This document shows, in pieces, positions 1 through 6,449 of a stretch of DNA of 64,000 nt. Position numbers and translations under genes: made by a program. How positions within the stretch are numbered: position 1 is the stretch's first letter; every line of letters begins with the position of its first letter. Source of the stretch: DASSUW01 sp963792385. GTDB taxonomy: Bacteria > Actinomycetota > Thermoleophilia > Solirubrobacterales > Solirubrobacteraceae. Location: NCBI GenBank assembly GCA_963792385.1, contig CAWBVZ010000007.1, positions 1,240,001 through 1,304,000 of the forward strand. The letters run 5' to 3'. The notes beneath the pieces were generated by a model. That model was not told the DNA's origin, searched no databases, and saw only the letters and a program-made list of their open reading frames with translations.

Positions 1-367
1 TCTGAGCCGGTCCTGGGCCGCCCTCGTCGGGCGCCTGCTCACCCGCCGCGGGCGGGGTCTCGCCGGCCGCCGGCGACGCTTCGCCGCCCGTCAGCTGGAC
101 GTACGCCATCTGCAGCCGCGACAGCGCCTCGCGCACCGGCCCGAGGTGCTCGCCGTGGACCGGTTCGAGCAGCGGAACCAGGGCGCGCGCAGCGTCGATC
201 GACAGCTTCACCTGCGGCAGATCGGCGGTCGTGCCCTCGGCCAGACCCGCCTTCCGGGCCCCCAGGTTCAGCAGCGTGACGACGGTCTGCAGCAGCACGT
301 CGTCGACGGTCAGCTTCGCCATTTCGGCCTCGAGGGCCTGGATCTCCTCTTCAGACGGCTGTCTCAT
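1..367 (-). CDS. DUF1844-like small helical protein (3' end outside window)
   Basis: The reading frame opens with ATG (MRQPSEEEIQALEAEMAKLT) and runs off the window edge after about 122 codons. The first ~95 residues are helical and end near LQMAYVQL; the tail is low-complexity Ala/Pro/Glu. The pattern of a hydrophobic helix, LNLGARKAG, a DAARALVPLLEP helix and a closing LQMAYVQL helix loosely resembles DUF1844 proteins, whose function is unknown. It overlaps the upstream ligase stop by 17 bp, so it is probably the last or a late gene of the tsaE-to-gcs2 operon. The coding call is firm; the family call is tentative. Confidence 0.7.
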   Translation of the reverse strand, partial: MRQPSEEEIQALEAEMAKLTVDDVLLQTVVTLLNLGARKAGLAEGTTADLPQVKLSIDAARALVPLLEPVHGEHLGPVREALSRLQMAYVQLTGGEASPAAGETPPAAGEQAPDEGGPGPAQ

Positions 368-1472
368 GGGTTGTCCTCGTTTCCTCGACCTGGCTCGAGT
401 ACACCTCGAACGGGCTGGCGCCCGCCTCGATCATGCGGCGCTGGCGCTGCGCACCGTTGAGCTCGGGCAGGGTCAGGTCGGCGCCCGTCCACGCCTTCAG
501 GCGGTCGAGCGCCTCGGTGGCCGGGAACTCCTCGATCCGCTCGGCCTCGAGGTCGAGCAGCCGGCCGTCCTGCCCGTGGCGGATGGCGCGCCACATGTTC
601 TCCTCAATAAGCCGCCCGGGGAGATCGGGAGGGGTCTCGCCCGCATCGATCTCCCGCAGCGCCTGCGCCACGCACGCGACCATCAGCTCGGCGAGCGCGT
701 CCGCCTCGGCGGCCGTCGTCTGGGCGTCGCAGACGCGCACCTCGACGGTCCCGAACGAGTGGTGCGGCCGGATCGACCACCACAGCTGCGTGAACTCGAC
801 GATCGAGCCGGTGCGCACGAGCAGGTCGACATAGTCGCTCCACGCCGCCCAGCCGCCGAACGCGTCCGGGACGCCGCAGCGCGGGAACGACTTCGTGAAG
901 ATCTGCGTGCGCGCCGTGTGGAGGCCGGAGTCGATCTGGTCCACGTAGGGCGAGTTCGCGGAGATCGCGAGCAGCAGCGGCAGCACCGGCCGCAGCCGGT
1001 CGCACACCTTCACCGCGCGGTCGGCGCCCTGGACGCCGACGTGGACCTGCAGCGCGAACGTGTTGTTGCGCCACGCGACGTACTTCAGCCCTTCCTCGAC
1101 CCGGTGGTAGTGCTCGGTGTCGATGATGTGCTGCTCGCGGTAGTCCGACAGCGGGTGCGTCCCGGTCGACCCGAGCCGCACGCCGTGGGTGTCGGCGAGC
1201 GCGAACAGCCGGCGGCGGGCGTCCTGCTGCTTGGCGCGCGCGTCGGCGATGTCCTCGCCGCGGCCGGAGCGGATCTCGATCTCGGAGGAGATCAGCTCGC
1301 CGGCGATCGCGTCGACCAGCACGGGATCGCTCGCGCCGGCGTCGCGCAGCGTCTCGAACCGCGGGACGAGCACGAGCGTGTCGGGATCGAGGAGCGCCCA
1401 CTCCTCCTCGATACCGACCGTCAGGTCTTTGGAGACCTCGAAGGTCTCGCGCGCGGCGGCGAGGTCGATCAA
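351..1472 (-). CDS. Glutamate-cysteine ligase, GCS2/YbdK family
   Basis: 373 aa, the usual size for the GCS2 (YbdK-type carboxylate-amine ligase) family. The N-terminal VGIEEEW motif at residues 19-25 is the family hallmark that binds ATP/Mg and substrate glutamate; a later GTHPLSDYR segment also fits. Known members make gamma-glutamylcysteine or related gamma-glutamyl amides in the cytoplasm, the first step of low-molecular-weight thiol synthesis. The start is TTG, and its TTGA overlaps the rex stop by 4 bp, implying translational coupling. Being directly downstream of rex and a glutaredoxin-like gene suggests thiol redox homeostasis. The exact amine substrate cannot be read from sequence. 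Confidence 0.88.
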   Translation of the reverse strand: MIDLAAARETFEVSKDLTVGIEEEWALLDPDTLVLVPRFETLRDAGASDPVLVDAIAGELISSEIEIRSGRGEDIADARAKQQDARRRLFALADTHGVRLGSTGTHPLSDYREQHIIDTEHYHRVEEGLKYVAWRNNTFALQVHVGVQGADRAVKVCDRLRPVLPLLLAISANSPYVDQIDSGLHTARTQIFTKSFPRCGVPDAFGGWAAWSDYVDLLVRTGSIVEFTQLWWSIRPHHSFGTVEVRVCDAQTTAAEADALAELMVACVAQALREIDAGETPPDLPGRLIEENMWRAIRHGQDGRLLDLEAERIEEFPATEALDRLKAWTGADLTLPELNGAQRQRRMIEAGASPFEVYSSQVEETRTTHETAV

Positions 1473-2131
1473 GTCAGATAGAAGTAGAGCGCGTAGAGGA
1501 GGTCCACCGCCGGGCTGGACGTGTGGACGGTCACCTCCGGGGGGACCTGGAGGAGCGCCTCAGAGTAGTTGAAGATGATCTTCACGCCCGCCTCGACGAG
1601 GCTGTCGGCGAGTTCCTGGGCCGCGACGGTGGGGACGGCAAGGACGCCGACGACGATGTCCTCCTCCTCTACGGCCGCCTTCACCTCGTCCGTGTGCCGG
1701 ACCTTGACGCCGTTGATCTCCTCGCCGACCTTCCCGCGGTCGGAGTCGAACATCGCCACGACGCGGAAGCCGTGGTCGGCGAAGATGTCCGAGGAGGCGA
1801 TCGCGCGGCCGAGGTGGCCGGCACCGAACAGCGCGATGTTGTGCTGGCCGCTGGTGCGCAGGATCTTGCGGATCTGCGAGACCAGCGAGTCGACGTTGTA
1901 GCCGACACCGCGCTTGCCGAACTTGCCGAAGCCGGACAGGTCGCGCCGGATCTGCGTCGAGTTCACGTGCGTGTACTCGGACAGCTCCTGGGAGGAGATC
2001 GTCTCCTTGCCCATCTTGCGCGCCTGCGTCAGGACCTGCAGGTAGCGCGACAGCCGCGCTGCCACACCCAGCGACAGGCGGTCGGCCAACGCGTCATCGT
2101 CCCCGCGGGTCGCGACGTCGCCGAAGCTCAT
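1469..2131 (-). CDS. rex: Redox-sensing transcriptional repressor Rex
   Basis: 220 aa from the ATG whose ATGA overlaps the upstream glutaredoxin stop; a TTG nine bases earlier is less likely. Residues ~25-90 form the winged-helix DNA-binding domain (SSQELSEYTHVNSTQIRRDL, then GFGKFGKRGVGY). A Rossmann NAD(H)-binding domain follows, with GAGHLG at 103-108 and a C-terminal swap helix ending DLLYALYFYLT. Rex proteins sense the NADH/NAD ratio and repress respiratory and fermentative genes when NADH is low. In other actinobacteria rex usually sits before heme genes; here it sits between a glutaredoxin-like gene and a GCS2 ligase. I found no clear TTGTGAA-type Rex operator in this operon. Confidence 0.96.
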   Translation of the reverse strand: MSFGDVATRGDDDALADRLSLGVAARLSRYLQVLTQARKMGKETISSQELSEYTHVNSTQIRRDLSGFGKFGKRGVGYNVDSLVSQIRKILRTSGQHNIALFGAGHLGRAIASSDIFADHGFRVVAMFDSDRGKVGEEINGVKVRHTDEVKAAVEEEDIVVGVLAVPTVAAQELADSLVEAGVKIIFNYSEALLQVPPEVTVHTSSPAVDLLYALYFYLT

Positions 2132-2364
2132 CCCGGCCAACGATAGAGCCTGTCTTCGAGTGCCGCCTCGTCGACGAAGAAGTCGAACAGCTCCTCGTCG
2201 CCGAGCGCCACCACGGGGATGCGCTCGAGGTACCGCTTGTGCAGCGCGTCGTCGCTCGTGATGTCCACCTCATGCAGGGAAAACGTTGCCTTCGCCTGCA
2301 CGCGCTCGAGCGCGATGCGGGCCTCGTCGCACAGGTGGCAGCCCGGCCGGCTATAGAGCGTGAT
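2128..2364 (-). CDS. Glutaredoxin-family thiol-disulfide protein, atypical start
   Basis: About 78 codons encode ITLYSRPGCHLCDEARIALE and then a short thioredoxin-fold remainder ending DRLYRWPG. The CxxC is at residues 9 and 12 of this frame, inside the typical LYSRPGCHLCDEA of glutaredoxin-like (DUF836/NrdH-like) proteins, which reduce disulfides or mixed thiols. The frame overlaps the 3' end of tsaD and its stop overlaps the rex ATG (ATGA). There is no ATG, GTG or TTG between the preceding in-frame stop and the conserved start of the domain. The end given here is the ATC codon where homologs normally have Met; a CTG further upstream is an alternative. Translation may depend on coupling to tsaD. 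Confidence 0.72.
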   Translation of the reverse strand: MTLYSRPGCHLCDEARIALERVQAKATFSLHEVDITSDDALHKRYLERIPVVALGDEELFDFFVDEAALEDRLYRWPG

Positions 2365-3340
2365 GGTGGGCGGTGACGTAGGCGTCGATGTCGAGGTAGT
2401 CAGGAAACGCGAGCGGCTCGGCGAATCGGGCAGCCGACCCGATCATCGCCGCGTTGTCGGTGCACAGCTCCGGCGGCGGGATGTGGACCGGCACGCCGAG
2501 CGCGGCGGCGCGCTCGCGCAGCGGCCGGTTGGCGGCGACGCCGCCGCCGATCGCCAGCCGCGGCTCGCGCTCGCCGCCGAGCGCGCGCTCGACGCGTGCG
2601 ATCAGCGCTTCGACGATCGCGTGCTCGTAGCTCGCGGCGAGGTCGGCGGCGAGGCGCGCCGTCTCCTCCTCGCCGAGGTCGCGCACCTTGTACAGCAGCG
2701 CCGTCTTCAATCCCGCGAACGAGAAGTCGAGCCCGGCGACGCGCGCGCCGGTGGGAAATGCGAACGCCTGCGGATCGCCCTGCGTGGCGAGCTGCGACAG
2801 CGCCGGCCCGCCCGGGTAGCCGAGCCCGAGCAGTCGCGCGCCCTTGTCGAACGCCTCGCCGGCAGCGTCGTCGAGCGTCTGGCCGAGCAGCTCGTAGCCG
2901 CGGTGTGCGGTGACGCGGGTGAGCAGCGTGTGGCCGCCGGACGCGATCAGGCAGATGAACGGCGGCTCGATCGGATCCGGGGCGAGGAAGTTGGCCGCCA
3001 CGTGGCCCTGCAGGTGGTCGATCGGAGCGAGCGGGAGCCGGCGGGCGGCGGCCAGCGCCTTGGCGGTCGCGACGCCGACGAGCAGCGCACCGACGAGGCC
3101 GGGACCTTGCGTGACGGCCACCAGGTCGGCGTCGTCAAGCGTCGCGCCCGCACGCTCGAGCGCGTCGTCGACGACCGCGTTGACCAGCTCGAGGTGGTGG
3201 CGCGAGGCGATCTCCGGCACGACGCCGCCGAAGCGGGCGTGCACACCCTGGGAGGAGACGACGTTCGAGCGCACCTCGCCGTCGTGCGTGACGACGGCGG
3301 CGCAGGTGTCGTCGCAGGACGTCTCGATCGCCAGGATCAT
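2351..3340 (-). CDS. tsaD: tRNA N6-threonylcarbamoyladenosine transferase TsaD
   Basis: 329 aa starting MILAIETSCDDTCAAVV, the classic Kae1/TsaD N-terminus of the ASKHA fold. Metal-binding HxxxH appears as DHLQGHVAANF near residues 108-112, and phosphate and glycine loops (ASGGHT, GGVAANRPLR) are present. TsaD transfers threonylcarbamoyl to A37 of ANN-decoding tRNAs with partners TsaB and TsaE. It was given the internal ATG because the rimI stop overlaps it as ATGA; the open frame further upstream is rimI in another phase. All t6A partners except TsaC lie in this operon. Confidence 0.97.
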   Translation of the reverse strand: MILAIETSCDDTCAAVVTHDGEVRSNVVSSQGVHARFGGVVPEIASRHHLELVNAVVDDALERAGATLDDADLVAVTQGPGLVGALLVGVATAKALAAARRLPLAPIDHLQGHVAANFLAPDPIEPPFICLIASGGHTLLTRVTAHRGYELLGQTLDDAAGEAFDKGARLLGLGYPGGPALSQLATQGDPQAFAFPTGARVAGLDFSFAGLKTALLYKVRDLGEEETARLAADLAASYEHAIVEALIARVERALGGEREPRLAIGGGVAANRPLRERAAALGVPVHIPPPELCTDNAAMIGSAARFAEPLAFPDYLDIDAYVTAHHHAL

Positions 3341-3798
3341 GCGGGGGCCGCGGTGCGCCACATGATCACCGCGTCCTCCCCATTGTCGGCGTAGTAGCGC
3401 CGCCGGACGCCGGCCGCGCGGAAGCCGAAGCGCTCGTAGAGGGCGAGTGCGCCGTGGTTGGACTTGCGCACCTCGAGCGTCAGCTGGGCATCGTCGCCGA
3501 TCCGCTCGATCAGGGCGCCGATGAGCGCGCTGGCGATCCCGCGGCGCAGGCGGTCGGGCTCGACAGCCACGTTCATCACGTGCCAGACGGTGTCGTAGCG
3601 CGAGCAGACGAGGTAGCCGACGAGCTCGCCGTCGGCTTCGGCGGCGAGGCAGACACCGGACGGCTTGGACAGCTCGAGCACGAACATCGCCAGCGACCAC
3701 GGGGTCGTGAACGCACGGCGCTCGATCGCCACGACCTGCGGGAGGTCGGCGTAGGTGAGACGGCGGATCTCGACGGCGGCGGCGGGCGGGGCGGTCAC
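3337..3798 (-). CDS. rimI: Ribosomal-protein-alanine N-acetyltransferase RimI (GNAT)
   Basis: 153 aa with a single GNAT fold: IRRLTYADLPQVVAIERRAF at the N-terminus, the acetyl-CoA loop RLRRGIASALI, and NHGALALYERFGF as the C-terminal signature. RimI acetylates the N-terminus of ribosomal protein S18 and related substrates. It starts at GTG (MTAPPAAAVEIRR), which overlaps the tsaB stop as GTGA, and its own stop overlaps the tsaD ATG. rimI lying between tsaB and tsaD is a conserved arrangement in many bacteria, which supports the name over a generic GNAT. Confidence 0.93.
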   Translation of the reverse strand: MTAPPAAAVEIRRLTYADLPQVVAIERRAFTTPWSLAMFVLELSKPSGVCLAAEADGELVGYLVCSRYDTVWHVMNVAVEPDRLRRGIASALIGALIERIGDDAQLTLEVRKSNHGALALYERFGFRAAGVRRRYYADNGEDAVIMWRTAAPA

Positions 3799-4451
3799 GG
3801 GATGCGGGGCTTGGCGTCCGGCTCGCGACGGTAGTCCGGGAGCAGGGTGTCGCGGTCGGCCGGCTCCCCCGTCGCGCCGAGCCGGCACACCTGCAGCGCG
3901 CTCACGCGGTGCAGCGGGGACCCGTCCGCCGGGATCGCCGCCCCGGCCCGTTCGAGCTCCTCCCGAAAGCGTACCGCCCCGTCGCCGACGGTCAGGGAGC
4001 CTGGGTTTATCCGTGCGGCAAGCGCCTCGGGCGCGAGCGCGAGCGGGCCGAACGCACCGGCGGAGGCGGCGAACACCTCGCCGCGGCGGGCGTCGATGAC
4101 GGCCACGATTAGGCGGCGGCCCGCTTCCTCGGTTGCGCCCGCGGCGAGCGCCGCGAGGCTGGAGACCCCGACCAGCGGTAGCCCGCGCGCCTGGGCCAGC
4201 GCGCGGGCGGTCGCGATCCCGATCCGGAGGCCGGTGAAGCCGCCGGGGCCGACGCCGACGGCCAGCCGCTCGACCGCGTCCCACGATGCGTCGGCCGCCG
4301 CCAGCGTCTCCTCGACGAGCGCCAGCAGGCGGGCGGTGTGCGTGGGCCGCTCGCCCGGCGCAGGGTCGTCGCGGCGCTCCACGGCAGGGCCGCCCGGCGC
4401 CCAGACGGCGACGGAGGTGTCCGCCGTGGCGGTGTCGAATCCGAGGATCAT
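3795..4451 (-). CDS. tsaB: tRNA threonylcarbamoyladenosine biosynthesis protein TsaB
   Basis: 218 aa, an ASKHA-fold paralog of TsaD that begins MILGFDTATADTSVAVW. It has the VGVGPGGFTGLRIGIATARA segment typical of TsaB and lacks the metal-binding HxxxH of TsaD, as expected for this non-catalytic scaffold. TsaB dimerises with TsaD and recruits TsaE. The start chosen is the ATG overlapped by the tsaE stop (ATGA). The C-terminal third is Pro/Ala-rich and less conserved. Confidence 0.95.
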   Translation of the reverse strand: MILGFDTATADTSVAVWAPGGPAVERRDDPAPGERPTHTARLLALVEETLAAADASWDAVERLAVGVGPGGFTGLRIGIATARALAQARGLPLVGVSSLAALAAGATEEAGRRLIVAVIDARRGEVFAASAGAFGPLALAPEALAARINPGSLTVGDGAVRFREELERAGAAIPADGSPLHRVSALQVCRLGATGEPADRDTLLPDYRREPDAKPRIP

Positions 4452-4858
4452 GCGACCTCGATCGCGCGCCGGTCGCCGCCGCCGTGCGCCAGCTGCACGT
4501 GCGCGGCGACGCGCTCGGGCGGCCACGCGCCGGGGCCGTGCTCCGGCCACTCGACGAACGCGATGGCCGCGGGCGTGAAGAACTCCTCCAGCAGCCCGGG
4601 GTCCTCGTCGCCCATTCCGGCGAGGCGGTAGAGGTCGAGATGCGAGACCGGCCCAGCCGCGCCGTCGTAGGCGTGGCCGACCACGAACGTCGGGCTCGTC
4701 ACCGGCCCGGTCACGCCGAGCGCGCGCAATGCGCCGCGCACGAACGTCGTCTTGCCGGCCCCGAGCTCGCCCGACACGAGCACGACGTCGCCCGGCCGCA
4801 GCCGCGCCGCCAGCTCGGCTCCGGCCCGCTCGGTGGCCTCCGGCCCGTCGGTGGTCAT
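4448..4858 (-). CDS. tsaE: tRNA threonylcarbamoyladenosine biosynthesis ATPase TsaE
   Basis: 136 aa P-loop ATPase with Walker A GELGAGKTTF (about 30-39), TSPTFVVGHAYD, SHLDLYRL and FVEWPEHGPGAW, all TsaE signatures. It powers turnover of the TsaB-TsaD complex. It is the first gene of the minus-strand operon; 44 bp separate it from the divergent secreted hydrolase. I see no convincing -10 box there. Confidence 0.96.
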   Translation of the reverse strand: MTTDGPEATERAGAELAARLRPGDVVLVSGELGAGKTTFVRGALRALGVTGPVTSPTFVVGHAYDGAAGPVSHLDLYRLAGMGDEDPGLLEEFFTPAAIAFVEWPEHGPGAWPPERVAAHVQLAHGGGDRRAIEVA

Positions 4859-4902
4859 CGATCAGACACGGCCGGCGCTGAAGTTCTGCCGGAACCCGGC
4901 CG

Positions 4903-5805
4903 ATGTCTCTGGTGATGATCCGTCACCTCAGCCTCAGCCTGCTCGTTTTCCTCGCGCTCGCGGCACCGGCCGCCGCCAAAGCGCCCATCGTCGGCATCGG
5001 CGACCAGCATCCGCACATGTTCTCCGACCCGGACTTCCTGCGCCTCGGCGTCTCGCATTCGCGGCTGCTGCTCTCCTGGGACTGGTACCGCGACCCGGCC
5101 ACGGTCGCGCAGACCGACGCGTGGATGACCGCCGCCCGCGCGGCCGACGTCACGCCCCTGATCGCGTTCAACCGCAACTGGCGCGCCGGCGGCGAGCGCC
5201 GGCTGCCGTCGCTGACGCTGTACAAGAAGAGCTTCCGCCTGTTCCGCGCCCGCTATCCCGACGTGCGCGACTTCTCCGCCTGGAACGAGGCGAACCACAC
5301 GCTGCAGCCGACGGCGCACAAGCCGCGGGCCGCTGCGCAGTACTTCAACGCGATGCGCCGCGGCTGCAAGTCGTGCCGGATCGTCGCCGCGGACGTGCTC
5401 GACAGCCGCGACATGCTCGGCTGGATCAAGACGTTCAAGCGCTACGCCCCGAAGGCGCGGATCTGGGGCCTGCACAACTACAAGGACGCCAACGACGCGA
5501 CCAACACGACGAAGGCGCTCTTGAAGGCCGTGCGCGGCCAGGTGTGGCTGACCGAGACCGGCGGGATCCTGCGGCTGAAGCCGCAGCCCGGCAGCCGCGG
5601 CAACGGTCGCAAGTCGACCCGGGCCAAGCAGGCCGCGGCCGTCAAGCGCGTCTACAAGATCGCCGCGGCCAGCCGCCGCATCACGCGGATCTACTTCTAC
5701 GAGTGGCAGGCGCAGCCCAGGAACCGCTGGGACTCGGCGTTCCTCAACGCCGACGGCACGTTGCGTCCGGCGTATCACGCGCTCAAGCGCGGCCTGCGGC
5801 GTTAG
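4903..5805 (+). CDS. Secreted TIM-barrel glycoside hydrolase-like protein
   Basis: 300 aa. Residues 1-25 are a signal peptide (LSLLVFLALAAPAAA, cleavage near AAA-KA). The mature part has the features of clan GH-A barrels: SAWNEANH with a putative acid/base Glu129, WGLHNYK, and VWLTETGG with a putative nucleophile Glu218, followed by YFYEWQAQ on a late strand. The exact GH family (GH39- or GH5-like) cannot be fixed by eye. The protein is probably exported and acts on surface or environmental glycans. A start at the second Met (position 4915) is equally possible. A second protein of the same design is encoded at 36131. The gene sits alone at the edge of a glycan locus. Confidence 0.78.
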   Translation: MSLVMIRHLSLSLLVFLALAAPAAAKAPIVGIGDQHPHMFSDPDFLRLGVSHSRLLLSWDWYRDPATVAQTDAWMTAARAADVTPLIAFNRNWRAGGERRLPSLTLYKKSFRLFRARYPDVRDFSAWNEANHTLQPTAHKPRAAAQYFNAMRRGCKSCRIVAADVLDSRDMLGWIKTFKRYAPKARIWGLHNYKDANDATNTTKALLKAVRGQVWLTETGGILRLKPQPGSRGNGRKSTRAKQAAAVKRVYKIAAASRRITRIYFYEWQAQPRNRWDSAFLNADGTLRPAYHALKRGLRR

Positions 5806-5829
5806 GTTCGGCCGTCGGGGGGCGCCGGC

Positions 5830-6030
5830 GAACGTCAACTGCGGCTGGGTAAGGAAGCGGGGAAGTGCGCCGCGGTGAGGGTCCGTGGCGTTTTCTCCGC
5901 GCATATCGCGGATTAAGCGCCACGCGGTCGGCGGTTGGCGCTTTTTCGTCGTTATGCGACGAAAAAGCGCCACGGACCTGTCGTGGCGGCCGAAATCCCC
6001 CACCTCCCTTACCCAGCGCAGTTGACGTTC
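5830..6030. repeat. Long imperfect inverted-repeat element (copy A)
   Basis: The outer arms are 5830-5857 and 6001-6030. Both read GAACGTCAACTGCG, then CTGGGTAAG or a close variant, inward; the left arm has one extra G. Between them are two further hairpins, 5885-5923 (imperfect) and 5936-5972 (perfect 16-bp stem), plus TCCGTGGCG (5882) pairing with CGCCACGGA (5968). The whole 200-bp stretch fills the space between two convergent genes. The left arm recurs with 27 of 28 identical bases at 63158-63185. This looks like a REP/MITE-like repeat rather than coding DNA. Confidence 0.85.
5936..5972. terminator. Perfect 16-bp hairpin with A/T-run stem, likely bidirectional terminator
   Basis: TGGCGCTTTTTCGTCG, a five-base loop TTATG, then its exact reverse complement. 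The stem contains a T5 run on one strand and an A5 run on the other. It lies 130 bp after the secreted hydrolase stop and 65 bp after the LPYTG gene stop on the other strand, so it could end transcription from both sides. It is nested in the larger inverted repeat. Confidence 0.6.
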
Positions 6031-6037
6031 GCCCGAG

Positions 6038-6403
6038 CTACCGCACACGAACGCGCAACGCGACGCCGCCGGCGAGCAGCAGCCCCCCGCTGAGCGCAAG
6101 CAGTCCGGCGTCCACGCCCGTGTAGGGCAACTGCCCCTGGCCACCGCCGGCCGACTCCTGCGACGGCGCCGCCGAAGCGGACGACGGGGACGGCGCAGGC
6201 GCGGGCGCCGGGGCCGGGGCCGCCTGGTCGTCGGACGAGGTCGGCGTGTCGGGATCCTGGGCGGGCTCGTCGCCCGAGTCGTTCTGGCCGCTGCCGAACG
6301 GATCGGTGTACTGGTCGTCCCCCGCGCCCTGCCCGAGGGCGGCGGTGGGAACCGTGAGCGCGAGCAGCAGAGCGGCAAGCAGCGTCGCGAAGCGAACCGT
6401 CAT
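6038..6403 (-). CDS. LPxTG-type cell-wall-anchored surface protein
   Basis: 121 aa. Residues 1-25 are a signal peptide. Next come an acidic segment (DDQYTDPFGSGQNDSGDEP), a Pro/Ala stalk (APAPAPAPAPSP), the sorting motif LPYTG at 92-96, a hydrophobic helix (LLALSGGLLLAGGVAL) and an Arg tail (RVRVR). This is the full sortase-substrate layout, so it should be linked to peptidoglycan. There is no other domain, so it may be a spacer or small wall protein. No sortase gene is in the window. Start: ATG 6403 with TACACT 8 nt upstream. Confidence 0.82.
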   Translation of the reverse strand: MTVRFATLLAALLLALTVPTAALGQGAGDDQYTDPFGSGQNDSGDEPAQDPDTPTSSDDQAAPAPAPAPAPSPSSASAAPSQESAGGGQGQLPYTGVDAGLLALSGGLLLAGGVALRVRVR

Positions 6404-6411
6404 GCGGCGCC

Positions 6412-6417
6412 AGTGTA
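6412..6417 (-). promoter_or_regulatory. TACACT -10 box, leaderless-type promoter for LPYTG gene
   Basis: TACACT reads on the minus strand and ends 8 nt before ATG 6403; transcription would start at or next to the start codon. No Shine-Dalgarno is present. The same TACACT-N8-ATG arrangement precedes the PhoU-like gene at 42142. Confidence 0.6.
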
Positions 6418-6449
6418 CCCGCGTTCCCAGGTTGGATACGGTGCCGCGA

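Noticed and set aside
231..1481. Long plus-strand Arg/Ala-rich open frame opposite the GCS2 ligase
   Set aside because: Typical antisense shadow in high-GC DNA; no domain, while the minus strand carries a clear GCS2 enzyme.
4859..4902. Rex operator ahead of the tsaE-rex operon
   Set aside because: No TTGTGAA/TTCACAA-type inverted repeat in the gap or in the nearby upstream sequence.
4855..6378. Long minus-strand open frame over the secreted hydrolase
   Set aside because: Arg/Pro-rich with no motif and crossing the inverted repeat; the plus frame has signal peptide and catalytic motifs.
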